From Flavobacterium sp. N3904 (GTDB lineage: Bacteria > Bacteroidota > Bacteroidia > Flavobacteriales > Flavobacteriaceae): DNA of 64,000 bases. How positions within the stretch are numbered: position 1 is the first letter of the stretch; every line of letters begins with the position of its first letter. The notes below the pieces were generated by a model. The model was not told the origin of the DNA, did no database searches, and saw only the letters and a program-made list of their open reading frames with translations. Of this stretch, positions 34,891 to 43,874 are shown in pieces. The DNA is taken from positions 682,001-746,000 of the forward strand of contig NZ_CP110009.1 in NCBI RefSeq assembly GCF_025947305.1, read 5' to 3'. The translations under genes were made by a program, and so were the position numbers.

Positions 34891-37665
34891 TTATCTGAAT
34901 AAATTCTTGTCAAATACCATTTTGATTGCATCTGCCTGACGGCGTTTTGCTCTAGTATAACTTCCAGCCGCCGGAGCAGCATAGGCTTTTAATGAAGCCA
35001 ATCTCCATTTTACCAAATCAAAATTCATCAACATATAACTGTAAGCTCCCATGTTTTTTGGTTCTTCCTGTGCCCAAACATAATCGTCTGCATTTGGATA
35101 TTGTGCGATGATGGCTTTCAATTGTTCTACCGGTAAAGGAAACAACTGTTCGATACGAACAACTGCCACATCTTTACGACCGTTATTTTCTCTTTCGGCT
35201 GTAATATCATAATAGAATTTACCCGTACAGAAAACCAAACTTTTCACATCAGCTTTGTTTACAGTTACGTCATCAAAAGTCTCTTGAAAACTTCCTGAAG
35301 CAAAATCTTCTATTGGAGAAACTACTCTTGGATCACGCAACAAACTCTTAGGAGTAAATACTATAAGCGGTTTGCGGAAAGTCGTTTTCATTTGTCTTCT
35401 CAACAAATGGTAGAAATTCGCTGGTGTTGTACAATCGGCAACATACATATTTTGTCTGGCACAAAGTTGCAAATAACGCTCCATTCTTGCTGATGAGTGC
35501 TCTGCCCCTTGCCCTTCGTAACCATGAGGCAACAATAAGACGATTCCGTTTTGATTATTCCATTTATCTTCTCCACAAGAAATGTATTGGTCAATCATAA
35601 TTTGGGCTCCGTTACTGAAATCCCCAAATTGTGCTTCCCAAATTGTTAACGTATTTGGACTTGCTAATGCATATCCATAATCAAATCCTAAAACGCCATA
35701 TTCTGATAATAATGAATTGAAAATATGAAACTTACCTGTTTCACCTTCCAGATTGCTTAACAATGTTACTTCCTCTTCGGAATCCTCAACCTTTACCACT
35801 GCATGGCGGTGTGAAAAAGTACCACGTTCTACGTCTTGTCCAGAGATACGAACATCATATCCTTCTTTCAACAACGAGCCATAAGCCAAATGCTCGGCCA
35901 TAGCCCAATCCAACTTATTGGTTTCGAAAAACATTGTTTTTCTGTCATTGATTAATTTTTGAATTTTACTGATGAATTTTTTATCTGTCGGCAAGTTGCA
36001 AATTACATCTGCAATTTTAGTTAGTTCTTCTTTCGGATAAGAAGTATCTACTTTTTCAAGCATTTTCTTATCGGTCACTTGCTTAAATCCTTTCCATTCA
36101 TTTTTCATAAATGGAGTGATAATCGTCAAATCTTTTTTACGGGAAGCTTCAAGATTTTCTTCAAGATCTGTTTTATATTCTTTTTCTAAAGCATTTACAT
36201 ACGAAGCGTCAATAACGCGTTCTGCCAATAATTTTTCAGCGTAAATATCTCTAGGATTTTGATGTTTTGCAATAATTTTATACAACACAGGCTGCGTAAA
36301 ACGAGGTTCATCGCCTTCGTTATGACCGTATTTTCTATAGCCTAGTAAATCAATAAATACATCACGTCCAAACTCCATTCTAAAATCCAGTGCAAATGAC
36401 ATGGCATGAACCACAGCTTCGGCATTATCTGAATTTACGTGCAGTACAGGTGACAATGTAACTTTGGCGACATCGGTACAATAAGTAGATGAACGGGCAT
36501 CGTGATAATTGGTTGTAAAACCAACTTGATTATTTATTACAATATGAATAGTTCCTCCTGTTTTGTATCCATCCAATTGTGCCATCTGTATAATTTCATA
36601 CAAAATTCCCTGACCGGCGATTGCTGCATCCCCGTGAACGGCGATTGGCAATACTTTAGAGAAATCGTCTGGATAATATTTATCCTGTTTGGCTCTGGTG
36701 ATTCCTTCAATAACGGCACCAACAGTTTCCAGATGCGAAGGGTTTGGAGCCAAATTGATATTTATCTTTTTGCCAGATCGTGTTACTTTATCGGCAGTAA
36801 GACCCAAATGGTATTTTACGTCACCATCAAAATATTCCTGATCGTAATCTTTACCGTCAAATTCGCCAAAAATGTCTTGGGTAGATTTTCCAAAAATATT
36901 GGCCAATACATTCAAACGACCACGGTGAGCCATTCCCATTACAAATTGTTCCACCCCTTTGTCTGCTGCTTTTTCGATTAAAGCATCAAGTGCAGGAATT
37001 ATTGATTCTCCCCCTTCTAATGAAAAACGTTTTTGACCTACATATTTAGTATGCAGAAAATTCTCAAAAGAAACAGCCTGATTTAATTTATAAAGGATTG
37101 CTTTCTTTTCTTCGGCATTAAAATTGGGTTGATTGTCATTGACTCTCAATTTCTTTTGAATCCACTCCACCACTTCTGGCTTACGGATATAAATATATTC
37201 AATTCCAATATGTTGGCAGTAAATGGTATCCAAGTGCCCAATAATTTCCTTAAGCGTACATGGTTGCACACCTATTACTTTGGCTGCATCAAAAACAGTA
37301 TTCAAATCGGAAGCCGAAAGACCAAAATTTTCCAATTCAAGTGAAGGTAAATACACTCTTCTCTCTCTTACAGGGTTAGTCTTCGTGAATAAATGGCCAC
37401 GACTACGATATCCTTCAATCAATTTTATTACTTTAAACTCTTTTTGAAGTTTATCCGAAATTGGCGCGCACTCCAAAGCAGTAACAGTTTCATTTGCTAT
37501 GACCTGAACTGGATTTTCATCGTTGTAAGTTGTCATTCCAAAGTCAAAACCCTGAAAAAAACTTCTCCAACTAGGTTCTACACTATCTGGATTCTCTAAA
37601 TATTGATCGTATAATTGAGCAAAAAATTCGGTATGTGCTGCGTTTAAAAATGAAAACCTATCCAT
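34891..37665 (-). CDS. sucA: 2-oxoglutarate dehydrogenase E1
   Basis: I place the start at 37665 (MDRFSFLNAAHTEFFAQLY, the family's usual N-terminus; 924 residues) because the 18 residues upstream in frame are noncoding in character. Thiamine diphosphate and active-site segments are visible: MGMAHRGRLNVLANI, VHGDAAIAGQGILYE, VVINNQVGFTT and DLLGYRKYGHNEGDEPRFTQP. The C-terminal transketolase-like domain has LLPHGYEGQGAEHSSARMERYL. The enzyme decarboxylates 2-oxoglutarate in the TCA cycle. sucB follows. TATTTTTG on the minus strand (37701-37708) is a likely -7 box. Confidence 0.95.
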   Translation of the reverse strand: MDRFSFLNAAHTEFFAQLYDQYLENPDSVEPSWRSFFQGFDFGMTTYNDENPVQVIANETVTALECAPISDKLQKEFKVIKLIEGYRSRGHLFTKTNPVRERRVYLPSLELENFGLSASDLNTVFDAAKVIGVQPCTLKEIIGHLDTIYCQHIGIEYIYIRKPEVVEWIQKKLRVNDNQPNFNAEEKKAILYKLNQAVSFENFLHTKYVGQKRFSLEGGESIIPALDALIEKAADKGVEQFVMGMAHRGRLNVLANIFGKSTQDIFGEFDGKDYDQEYFDGDVKYHLGLTADKVTRSGKKININLAPNPSHLETVGAVIEGITRAKQDKYYPDDFSKVLPIAVHGDAAIAGQGILYEIIQMAQLDGYKTGGTIHIVINNQVGFTTNYHDARSSTYCTDVAKVTLSPVLHVNSDNAEAVVHAMSFALDFRMEFGRDVFIDLLGYRKYGHNEGDEPRFTQPVLYKIIAKHQNPRDIYAEKLLAERVIDASYVNALEKEYKTDLEENLEASRKKDLTIITPFMKNEWKGFKQVTDKKMLEKVDTSYPKEELTKIADVICNLPTDKKFISKIQKLINDRKTMFFETNKLDWAMAEHLAYGSLLKEGYDVRISGQDVERGTFSHRHAVVKVEDSEEEVTLLSNLEGETGKFHIFNSLLSEYGVLGFDYGYALASPNTLTIWEAQFGDFSNGAQIMIDQYISCGEDKWNNQNGIVLLLPHGYEGQGAEHSSARMERYLQLCARQNMYVADCTTPANFYHLLRRQMKTTFRKPLIVFTPKSLLRDPRVVSPIEDFASGSFQETFDDVTVNKADVKSLVFCTGKFYYDITAERENNGRKDVAVVRIEQLFPLPVEQLKAIIAQYPNADDYVWAQEEPKNMGAYSYMLMNFDLVKWRLASLKAYAAPAAGSYTRAKRRQADAIKMVFDKNLFR

Positions 37666-37700
37666 AATGTTATTGAATATACTTTTGTTAAATAGTTCGG

Positions 37701-37708
37701 CAAAAATA
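37701..37708 (-). promoter_or_regulatory. Putative -7 box of sucA
   Basis: On the minus strand the bases read TATTTTTG, matching the TAnnTTTG box of Bacteroidota, 36 bp upstream of the sucA start. No clear -33 TTG is found at the usual distance. Confidence 0.45.
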
Positions 37709-37734
37709 CAATAAAGCAATTTATTTAAATCGAT

Positions 37735-37758
37735 TTTTTACGTACTTTTACGTAAAAA
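37735..37758. promoter_or_regulatory. 24-bp inverted repeat between sucA and the small barrel gene
   Basis: TTTTTACGTA-CTTT-TACGTAAAAA: perfect 10-bp arms with a 4-bp centre. It lies between two divergent genes, 27 bp before the sucA -7 box and 24 bp before the start of the plus-strand gene. It is a plausible site for a dimeric regulator. Confidence 0.45.
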
Positions 37759-37781
37759 TATGTTAAAAAAACACCTCTAGT

Positions 37782-38333
37782 ATGAAAAAATATTCCTTTT
37801 TGCTCCTATCAAAGTCTGTTTTAATAGTCATTATCCTGTTCTTTTCCGAAAACGTAATAGCTCAATACCAACAAACTCCTCAGTCTAGAAGTCCCTTTTG
37901 GCAAAATGTACAATTTGGCGGTGGATTGGGTCTAAGTTTTGGCAGTGGATATACTGATATTTCCATCGCCCCGAGTGCCATTTACAATGTAAACCCCTAT
38001 TTGGCAACTGGAATAGGTCTTCAGGCTACTTATGTTTCATCCAAAGGATATTACGATTCCGGTATTTATGGTATAAGCTACCTTGTTTTTGTCAATCCAA
38101 TACCCCAAATTCAGCTTTCGGTGAATTTAAATGAATCCTATGTCAATAACCATTATGAATATTATAATGGCAGGGCTAGTTATTCAGATCAATTCTGGAA
38201 TACTGCTTTGTTTTTGGGTGCCGGTTACCGAACAGGAAATGTCACCATCGGACTCGCTTATAATGTTCTATATGATGTAAATGACAATGTATATGGCGAT
38301 GCAGTAACACCTTTTGTGAGAGCTTATTTTTGA
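37782..38333 (+). CDS. Small outer membrane barrel-like protein
   Basis: The 183-residue protein has a long signal peptide (about 1-28, ending VIAQ), then glycine- and aromatic-rich amphipathic strands (VQFGGGLGLSFGSGYTDISIAP, NPYLATGIGLQATYV, TALFLGAGYRTGNVTIGLAYNVLY, ending PFVRAYF). The terminal Phe fits an outer membrane barrel of about eight strands. It is divergent from sucA. To my recollection such flavobacterial neighbours are sometimes labelled alpha-ketoglutarate decarboxylase; nothing in the sequence supports that enzyme. Confidence 0.75.
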   Translation: MKKYSFLLLSKSVLIVIILFFSENVIAQYQQTPQSRSPFWQNVQFGGGLGLSFGSGYTDISIAPSAIYNVNPYLATGIGLQATYVSSKGYYDSGIYGISYLVFVNPIPQIQLSVNLNESYVNNHYEYYNGRASYSDQFWNTALFLGAGYRTGNVTIGLAYNVLYDVNDNVYGDAVTPFVRAYF

Positions 38334-38485
38334 TTTGAAAGTTGCTAAGAATCTGAGATACTAAGTTTCTAAGATAAAATTATTTAACTTAAATAATTCT
38401 TACGAAAATTACACTTTCTCGCTTGAGAGAAAATATTCATTTACAAATATTAAAGAGTTATAAATCCAACTCAGAAACTTAAAAA
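38334..38485. repeat. Intergenic region with reiterated CTAAG/CTGAG words
   Basis: About 50 bp after the barrel gene are variants of TTGCTAAGAATCTGAGATA-like words (CTAAG appears three times, CTGAG once). Their partial complements CTCAGAAACTT lie at about 38470. No gene is seen. It is of the same general style as the other reiterated-word gaps. Confidence 0.4.
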
Positions 38486-38839
38486 CTATTTATACTTATT
38501 TCTAAACCAAACCTTCTGCCATTCTCTTTTTAGGATTAAAAAAGCGACTTGTTCGGCAAGAATCACTAAATCGGAGCCATCCAATTTTTTTATTTCCTCC
38601 TCGGAAACATCAATAATATAAAGTAAATTGAGATACTCGGCAAATTTATACTGAATAAGTCTGTATATTTTTTCGTGCAATTGAATTTTTAATTCATTTG
38701 GAGAAAGGCTCAACGGAAAATCAACGGCTTCGTTTGCCAAATTAAAATCCTTATTCAATTGCGTAATCAAATTGACATAAAGCGTTTCTTTCTCGGCTTC
38801 TTGAAGTAATAAATCGGTATTTTTTGGCGCTATAAACAT
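38486..38839 (-). CDS. Conserved-looking hypothetical protein, 117 residues
   Basis: A small soluble helical protein without signal peptide or membrane segment. It reads as amphipathic helices (LLLQEAEKETLYVNLITQL, LIQYKFAEYLNLLYIIDVSEEEIKKL, LVILAEQVAFLILKREWQKVWF) with a basic end. I do not recognise the family. It starts 31 bp after the stop of the polyprenyl synthetase gene on the same strand, so the two are likely co-transcribed. Codon use looks like that of its neighbours. Confidence 0.75.
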   Translation of the reverse strand: MFIAPKNTDLLLQEAEKETLYVNLITQLNKDFNLANEAVDFPLSLSPNELKIQLHEKIYRLIQYKFAEYLNLLYIIDVSEEEIKKLDGSDLVILAEQVAFLILKREWQKVWFRNKYK

Positions 38840-38870
38840 ATATTCAATTTCAAAAATTCAATGGCAATTG

Positions 38871-39845
38871 TTATACTTTTCTTCCCATCAGGTTTTCCCC
38901 AAATGCTCTTAACATGGATTTTTTGTCGTTGCTAATATCCATTTTTTCCAAGGTTTCAAATGCCTTAAACGTGTACTCTTTGATCGCTAACTGGGTAGCA
39001 TCTGAAGCTCCTGAAGTATTGAAAATCGATTTAACCTCATTTATTTTCTTTTCATTATCATCTGAATGAACCGCAAAAAGAGTATTCAGGAATTGCACTT
39101 GTTCTTGATTCGAAAACTCAATTGCTTTTAGGTATAAATAGGTTTTTTTATTTTCGATAATATCCCCGCCTACTTGTTTCCCAAAAGTTTCAGGATCACC
39201 GAAGGCATCAAGATAATCATCCTGCAACTGGAAAGCGAGCCCCAAATTGAGTCCAAAATCATAAATTAAATCAGCGTTTTCCTGAGAAGTTTCGGCAATA
39301 ATAGCTCCCATTTTCATCGCTGCTGCTACCAAAACAGCCGTTTTGTACTCTATCATTTTAAGGTATTCGGGAATGGTCACATCCTTTCGGGTTTCAAAAT
39401 CGACATCCCATTGCTGGCCTTCACAAACTTCGAGTGCTGTTTTACTAAATAATTTGGCCAAATCCTTAAAAACATTTGGTTCGTATTGCTCAAAATATTG
39501 GTAGGCTAAAATAAGCATCGCATCTCCAGAAAGGATTCCGGTGTTGATATTCCATTTTTCATGAACAGTCGGCGAACCTCTTCGCAAAGGCGCATCATCC
39601 ATAATATCGTCATGCACTAATGAAAAATTATGAAAAACCTCAACCGCCATCGCAGCCGGAAGCGCTTTTACGTAATCAGCATCAAAAACCTCCGCCGTCA
39701 TTAAAGTTAAAACCGGTCGCATCCGTTTTCCTCCCAAACTCAATATATAATCAATGGGTTCGTAGAGATTTTTTGGCTCTTTACTAATCGATTGATTTTC
39801 TAAATAAGTGATAAAAAAATCTTGATACTGATGAATGGCGTGCAT
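38871..39845 (-). CDS. Polyprenyl diphosphate synthase (isoprenyl chain elongation)
   Basis: The 324-residue all-helical enzyme has both aspartate-rich motifs: the first as LVHDDIMDDAPLRRG (Asp79-Asp84) and the second as FQLQDDYLDAFGD (about residues 205-215). GGKRMRPVL holds the basic residues that bind isopentenyl diphosphate. It makes medium-length prenyl diphosphates, likely geranylgeranyl or longer for quinones or carotenoids; chain length is not safely read from sequence. The small hypothetical gene lies downstream. Confidence 0.9.
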   Translation of the reverse strand: MHAIHQYQDFFITYLENQSISKEPKNLYEPIDYILSLGGKRMRPVLTLMTAEVFDADYVKALPAAMAVEVFHNFSLVHDDIMDDAPLRRGSPTVHEKWNINTGILSGDAMLILAYQYFEQYEPNVFKDLAKLFSKTALEVCEGQQWDVDFETRKDVTIPEYLKMIEYKTAVLVAAAMKMGAIIAETSQENADLIYDFGLNLGLAFQLQDDYLDAFGDPETFGKQVGGDIIENKKTYLYLKAIEFSNQEQVQFLNTLFAVHSDDNEKKINEVKSIFNTSGASDATQLAIKEYTFKAFETLEKMDISNDKKSMLRAFGENLMGRKV

Positions 39846-39997
39846 AAAATAAGGTTCTGGTTTACGGTGTCCGACCGCCTTTTTGGCTCGGTTTTTAAAA
39901 GTTCAAATATACAATTCAAATATGGATTATGAGGTTTTGAAAGGAGTCAAATTTTGAGCTATAGTTTTTGACTATAAAATAATTTAAAAAAAACAAT

Positions 39998-40025
39998 GGA
40001 AACTTTGTTGGTTTTTAAAGTTTCC
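39998..40025. promoter_or_regulatory. Operator-like dyad A of efflux operon 1
   Basis: GGAAACTTT (39998-40006), 10 bp, AAAGTTTCC (40017-40025): perfect 9-bp arms. It covers the -33 TTG and most of the promoter spacer. The same dyad with the same spacing is upstream of the second TetR operon (50166-50193). Confidence 0.75.
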
Positions 40026-40037
40026 TTATTACATTTG
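40008..40037 (+). promoter_or_regulatory. Promoter of efflux operon 1
   Basis: TTG at 40008-40010, 19 bp, then TACATTTG at 40030-40037, matching the Bacteroidota TTG/TAnnTTTG consensus in sequence and spacing. It would transcribe the YceI gene and the TetR-TolC-HlyD-RND genes after it. Confidence 0.7.
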
Positions 40038-40046
40038 CAAAACAAA

Positions 40047-40074
40047 AGAAACTTTAATAGTGTCCAAAGTTTCC
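40047..40074. promoter_or_regulatory. Operator-like dyad B of efflux operon 1
   Basis: AGAAACTTT (40047-40055), 10 bp, AAAGTTTCC (40066-40074); eight of nine positions are complementary. It lies just downstream of the -7 box, where a bound repressor would block initiation. Centres of dyads A and B are 49 bp apart. Confidence 0.7.
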
Positions 40075-40131
40075 AAAATACATTTTAAAAAAACAAAAAA
40101 ATAGGAAATACTATTACTAAAACTAATCATC

Positions 40132-40653
40132 ATGGAAAATGAATGGGAAATTGATTCCAACCAATCAGACGTTTTAATAAAATCCAGACACGCACTAATA
40201 GACTACATGTCGGGAAGTCAAAACAATTTCAAAGGGCATGTAGCCATACAAAACGATGAAGTAGAAGATGCTTCAATCGAATTTTCTTTGAACGTGAATG
40301 ATAAAGAGACAAAATCAGTTCAAAAAAACAATGATTTAAAATTGATTGATTTTTTTGACCAAAATGAATCTCCTGTGATACAGTTTAAATCGACCTCTTT
40401 TCAAAAAATAAACAAAAACATCAATTTCCTGAAAGGCTTTCTAACGATCAAGAACATAACCAAAATTGTGGAGTTGGATACTGAATTCATCGGATTCAAC
40501 AACTACAACGGTGTACAAAAAGCCTCATTTGAAATTACAGGAAACATCAACCGCAAAGATTTTGGACTAAACTACAATATGCTTTCCCAACATGGAGGTT
40601 TTGCAGTGGGGAAAGACATTAAGCTCATTGCCAATCTAGAATTTACACATTGA
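40132..40653 (+). CDS. YceI-family lipid-binding-like protein
   Basis: The 173-residue protein matches the YceI lipocalin-like fold, with the beta-strand pattern WEIDSNQSDVLIKSRHALI, FKGHVAIQNDEVEDASIEFSL, FKSTSFQKINKNINFLKGFLTIKNITKIVELDTEF and a C-terminal DFGLNYNM...VGKDIKLIANLEF. YceI proteins bind polyisoprenoid chains. No signal peptide is present, so it may be cytoplasmic. It is the first gene behind the TetR operator-promoter of efflux operon 1, with the tetR gene 106 bp downstream. The second efflux operon lacks it. Confidence 0.85.
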   Translation: MENEWEIDSNQSDVLIKSRHALIDYMSGSQNNFKGHVAIQNDEVEDASIEFSLNVNDKETKSVQKNNDLKLIDFFDQNESPVIQFKSTSFQKINKNINFLKGFLTIKNITKIVELDTEFIGFNNYNGVQKASFEITGNINRKDFGLNYNMLSQHGGFAVGKDIKLIANLEFTH

Positions 40654-40759
40654 GAATAACCAGTTCTCATCAAGCATTCAACCAACTAAAACTCATTTAA
40701 TAACTAACTTTTACTGTATTATTTAATTCAATTATTAATTACAATAAGTTACCCATAAA

Positions 40760-41359
40760 ATGAAAGATAAAATTATTTCAAAAGCAACGGAACTCTTCTT
40801 AAAACTTGGTTTTAAGAGTGTGACCATGGATGATATTGCAAACGAAATGTGCATTTCAAAAAAAACGATTTACAAGTTTTTTTGCAACAAAGAAATCCTT
40901 ATCACCGAGAGTACAGAAATGGTTCATAAAGCAATTCACGAAAGCATTAATACTATAGCTACAAAAGGTTACAATGCAATCGAAGAAAATTTTGAAATCA
41001 AAAAAATGTTCAAAGAAATGTTTAAATCTGGAGAAAATTCGCCAGCCTATCAATTGAAAAAACATTATCCTGAAATCTACAACAGGGTTATGTCTAGAGA
41101 AGTAAACGAATGCAACACCGTCTTTAAACAAAATATTGAAAAAGGAATTCAACAAGGTTTGTACCGAGAAAATTTGGAAGTTGACATCTATGTTGGATTT
41201 TATTACACGCTTATTTTCAGCATTCACGATATATCCAGTTCTGAAAAAGAAGCACAAAAACTAGAATTAGAAGCATTAGAATACCACACCAGAGCCATGG
41301 CAACGCCAATTGGAATAGTAGAACTAGAAAAACAATTACAAAACCCTAATATATTATGA
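40760..41359 (+). CDS. TetR/AcrR-family transcriptional regulator (operon 1)
   Basis: The 199-residue protein has the TetR HTH at residues 20-45 (SVTMDDIANEMCISKKTIYKFFCNKE) and a helical ligand-binding C-terminus with KMFKEMFKSGENSPAYQLKKHYPEIYNRV. The regulator at 50343 is closely similar over the whole length, almost identical in the HTH. Its stop overlaps the start of the TolC gene by 4 bp. It likely represses its own operon through the GGAAACTTT-N10-AAAGTTTCC dyads upstream of the YceI gene. The ligand is unknown. Confidence 0.92.
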   Translation: MKDKIISKATELFLKLGFKSVTMDDIANEMCISKKTIYKFFCNKEILITESTEMVHKAIHESINTIATKGYNAIEENFEIKKMFKEMFKSGENSPAYQLKKHYPEIYNRVMSREVNECNTVFKQNIEKGIQQGLYRENLEVDIYVGFYYTLIFSIHDISSSEKEAQKLELEALEYHTRAMATPIGIVELEKQLQNPNIL

Positions 41360-42696
41360 AGAAAATAATTTTATTAACCTTCTTAACTTTTGCAATCACT
41401 GCAAATGCACAGGAAGTAAAGACACTTACGCTAAAAGAGGCGATAACATATGCATTACAAAACAAATCGGATGCCAAAAAAGCGAAACTAAGTGTTGAGA
41501 ACAGCGAATATCAAATTCAAGAAGTACGTTCCAGAGCATTGCCGCAAATATCGGTTAATGGGAACATGACATACAATCCTATTTTACAACAAAGCGTTTT
41601 GGACGGAGGAACATTCGGAGGTGACCCAAACAAGTCAGTAGCAGTAACATTTGGACAAGAATGGAGTTCAGGCGCTGGTGTATCGCTGAGCCAAACCATA
41701 TTTGACCAATCAGTTTTTACAGGTTTGAAAGCGGCAAAAACCACACGTGAGTTTTATATAATCAACGATCAACTGACTGAAGAGCAAGTAATAGAAAGAG
41801 TGGCAAATAATTATTACCAAGTTTATGTGCAACGCCAAAAACTGGCAGTACTTGACAGTAATTATGTCAATACTGTGAAAGTAAAAAACATTATAAAAGG
41901 ACAATTTGACAACGGTTTGGCCAAAAAAATTGATTTGGACCGTGTGAGCGTAAAAGCATCAAACATCAGTACTCAGCGCCAACAAGTTTTGAATGCGGTT
42001 CAACTACAAGAGAATGCCTTAAAATTTTATATGGGAATGCCAATCGAGACCAAAATTGAGATTCCAAAAACAGCATTTGAAGTTAGCCCACAAGTGTTAT
42101 CAGAAGCACCAAATACGGCAAACAGAACCGAATATTTACTTTTGAAAAAGAACGAAGAATTATTGGAATTTCAAAAGAAAGCTGAAATGGCCGGATACTA
42201 TCCAACGCTTTCTTTAACTGCAGGCTACAATTATATCGGTCAAGGCCCAGAGATGCCTTTGTTTGCAGATTCTGGCAAAAAAGTATATTGGTCTGATTAT
42301 TCTGCTATTGGACTTAATTTAAAAATTCCTGTTTTTACAGGTTTTAGTACCCGCTCAAAAGTGCGTCAGGCTGATGTAAACTTACGCAGTATAAAAGAGG
42401 ATCTGGTAGACACCAAATTATCACTTGATCTGGCCTATGAAAATGCCAAAGCCCAAATAGACAATAGTCTTATTACCATTCGAAACCAAAAGGACAATTC
42501 GGAGTTGTCACAAGAAGTGTTGAGCAATACCAAAAATAATTATGTTCAAGGTTTGGCTTCATTAACCGATTTATTGGATGCTGAAAATGCATACATTGAA
42601 GCAGAAAACAATTATAACAACGCCATATTAGATTACAAATTAGCAGAAATACAATTAATCAAATCCAAAGGAGAACTTAAAACCCTATTAAACTAA
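41356..42696 (+). CDS. TolC-family outer membrane efflux channel (operon 1)
   Basis: The 446-residue protein has a signal peptide (about 1-18, ending TANAQ), then the TolC pattern of two helical hairpin repeats (LTLKEAITYALQNKSDAKKAKLSVENSEYQIQ near the N-terminus, NNYVQGLASLTDLLDAENAYIEAENNYNNAILDYKLAEIQLI near the C-terminus). It should form the trimeric outer membrane exit duct for the RND pump encoded two genes on. It overlaps tetR by 4 bp and the adaptor gene begins 5 bp after its stop. Confidence 0.92.
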   Translation: MKKIILLTFLTFAITANAQEVKTLTLKEAITYALQNKSDAKKAKLSVENSEYQIQEVRSRALPQISVNGNMTYNPILQQSVLDGGTFGGDPNKSVAVTFGQEWSSGAGVSLSQTIFDQSVFTGLKAAKTTREFYIINDQLTEEQVIERVANNYYQVYVQRQKLAVLDSNYVNTVKVKNIIKGQFDNGLAKKIDLDRVSVKASNISTQRQQVLNAVQLQENALKFYMGMPIETKIEIPKTAFEVSPQVLSEAPNTANRTEYLLLKKNEELLEFQKKAEMAGYYPTLSLTAGYNYIGQGPEMPLFADSGKKVYWSDYSAIGLNLKIPVFTGFSTRSKVRQADVNLRSIKEDLVDTKLSLDLAYENAKAQIDNSLITIRNQKDNSELSQEVLSNTKNNYVQGLASLTDLLDAENAYIEAENNYNNAILDYKLAEIQLIKSKGELKTLLN

Positions 42697-42701
42697 AAAA
42701 C

Positions 42702-43766
42702 ATGAAAAAGAATATAACAATCGTACTTATAATCATAGTTGCATTAGCATCAATTGGTTTTGTTTTGTCAAAAAACAAAGCTGAAAACAAAGCTAAAACA
42801 GACATCGTTGCCGAAAAAAATGCAGCTGTATCCGTAAAAACAGCACAGGTAAAAACAGAAGAAGTTACTTTGGATTTCTTGGCCAACGGAAATTTTGAAC
42901 CGATACAAGAATTGACTTTCTCTGCTGAAAAATCAGGTAAAGTAATTAGTGTTTTGGTAAAAGAAGGTGATTATGTAAACGTTGGACAAACATTATTAAT
43001 CGTTAGAAGCGACGTTATAAATGTAAATGCCCAAACAGCAAAAGCGGCTTACGACAATGCAAAATCGGATTATGACCGATATGAAAACGCATTCAAAACA
43101 GGTGGTGTTACCAAACAACAATTGGATCAGGCCAAACTGGCCTTGACCAATGCAGCATCAAACTTGAAGCAAGCAAACATCAACGTTGGCGATACAAAAG
43201 TAAAAGCCCCAATAAAAGGATTTATCAATAAAAAATACATTGAGCCGGGATCAATTTTGACCGGAATGCCGGCCACTGCCCTATTTGACATTGTAAATGT
43301 TTCTAAATTGAAACTAACAGTATCAGTAAACGAAAGCCAAGTGGCCAGCTTAAAATTAGGAAACACCATAAATGTTACTTCTAGCGTATTTCCAGATAAA
43401 ACATTTGCAGGAAAAATTACTTTTATCGCTGCAAAAGCAGACGAGAGCTTGAATTTTCCAGTTGAAATTGAAATTGAAAACAACGCAGACAAAAGCTTAA
43501 AAGCAGGTATGTATGGAACTGCCAATTTTGGTTCTAAACAAAAACAACAGCTTAAAGTAGTTCCTAGAAGTGCTTTCATAGGAAGTGTGAACAGTAATGA
43601 TGTTTTTGTGGTTGAAAATGGTGTTGCCAAATTGAAAAAAGTAACTTCAGGCAGAATCTTGGGTGACCAAGTAGAAATAGTTGACGGATTATCTGATGGT
43701 GATACTGTAATTGTTACAGGACAAATTAACCTGCAAGACGGTAATGCAGTAGAAATTATTAAGTAA
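42702..43766 (+). CDS. RND efflux periplasmic adaptor (operon 1)
   Basis: The 354-residue protein has an uncleaved or cleaved N-terminal hydrophobic segment (ITIVLIIIVALASIGFVL), a biotinyl-lipoyl-like half (FSAEKSGKVISVLVKEGDYVNVGQTLLIV), a helical hairpin (TAKAAYDNAKSDYDRYENAFKTGGV), the second lipoyl half (GDTKVKAPIKGFINKKYIEPGS) and a beta-barrel domain. It joins the inner-membrane RND pump to the TolC channel. The RND gene follows after 108 bp filled by a hairpin repeat. Confidence 0.92.
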   Translation: MKKNITIVLIIIVALASIGFVLSKNKAENKAKTDIVAEKNAAVSVKTAQVKTEEVTLDFLANGNFEPIQELTFSAEKSGKVISVLVKEGDYVNVGQTLLIVRSDVINVNAQTAKAAYDNAKSDYDRYENAFKTGGVTKQQLDQAKLALTNAASNLKQANINVGDTKVKAPIKGFINKKYIEPGSILTGMPATALFDIVNVSKLKLTVSVNESQVASLKLGNTINVTSSVFPDKTFAGKITFIAAKADESLNFPVEIEIENNADKSLKAGMYGTANFGSKQKQQLKVVPRSAFIGSVNSNDVFVVENGVAKLKKVTSGRILGDQVEIVDGLSDGDTVIVTGQINLQDGNAVEIIK

Positions 43767-43768
43767 AA

Positions 43769-43840
43769 AGTAATTAGTGACCTGTACTTAGTGATTAGTT
43801 ATGACCTGTACTCAAGGCTAATCACTAGTCACTAATTACT
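43769..43840. repeat. Large nested hairpin between adaptor and RND genes
   Basis: AGTAATTAGTGAC (43769-43781) pairs exactly with GTCACTAATTACT (43828-43840). Inside it AGTGATTAG (43790-43798) pairs exactly with CTAATCACT (43818-43826). The block is made of repeated TTAGTGATTAGT-like words. Being inside an operon, it may tune expression of the pump relative to the adaptor. Confidence 0.7.
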
Positions 43841-43874
43841 CTTTACTATCCTCATCACTATTTAAAAAAAACAT

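Noticed and set aside
37666..37719. Extended N-terminus of SucA
   Set aside because: The 18 extra residues lack family similarity; MDRFSFLNAAHTEFF is the usual start.
37782..38333. Alpha-ketoglutarate decarboxylase label for the small barrel gene
   Set aside because: The product is a 183-residue signal-peptide barrel protein with no thiamine-enzyme motif; such a label would come only from the neighbour sucA.
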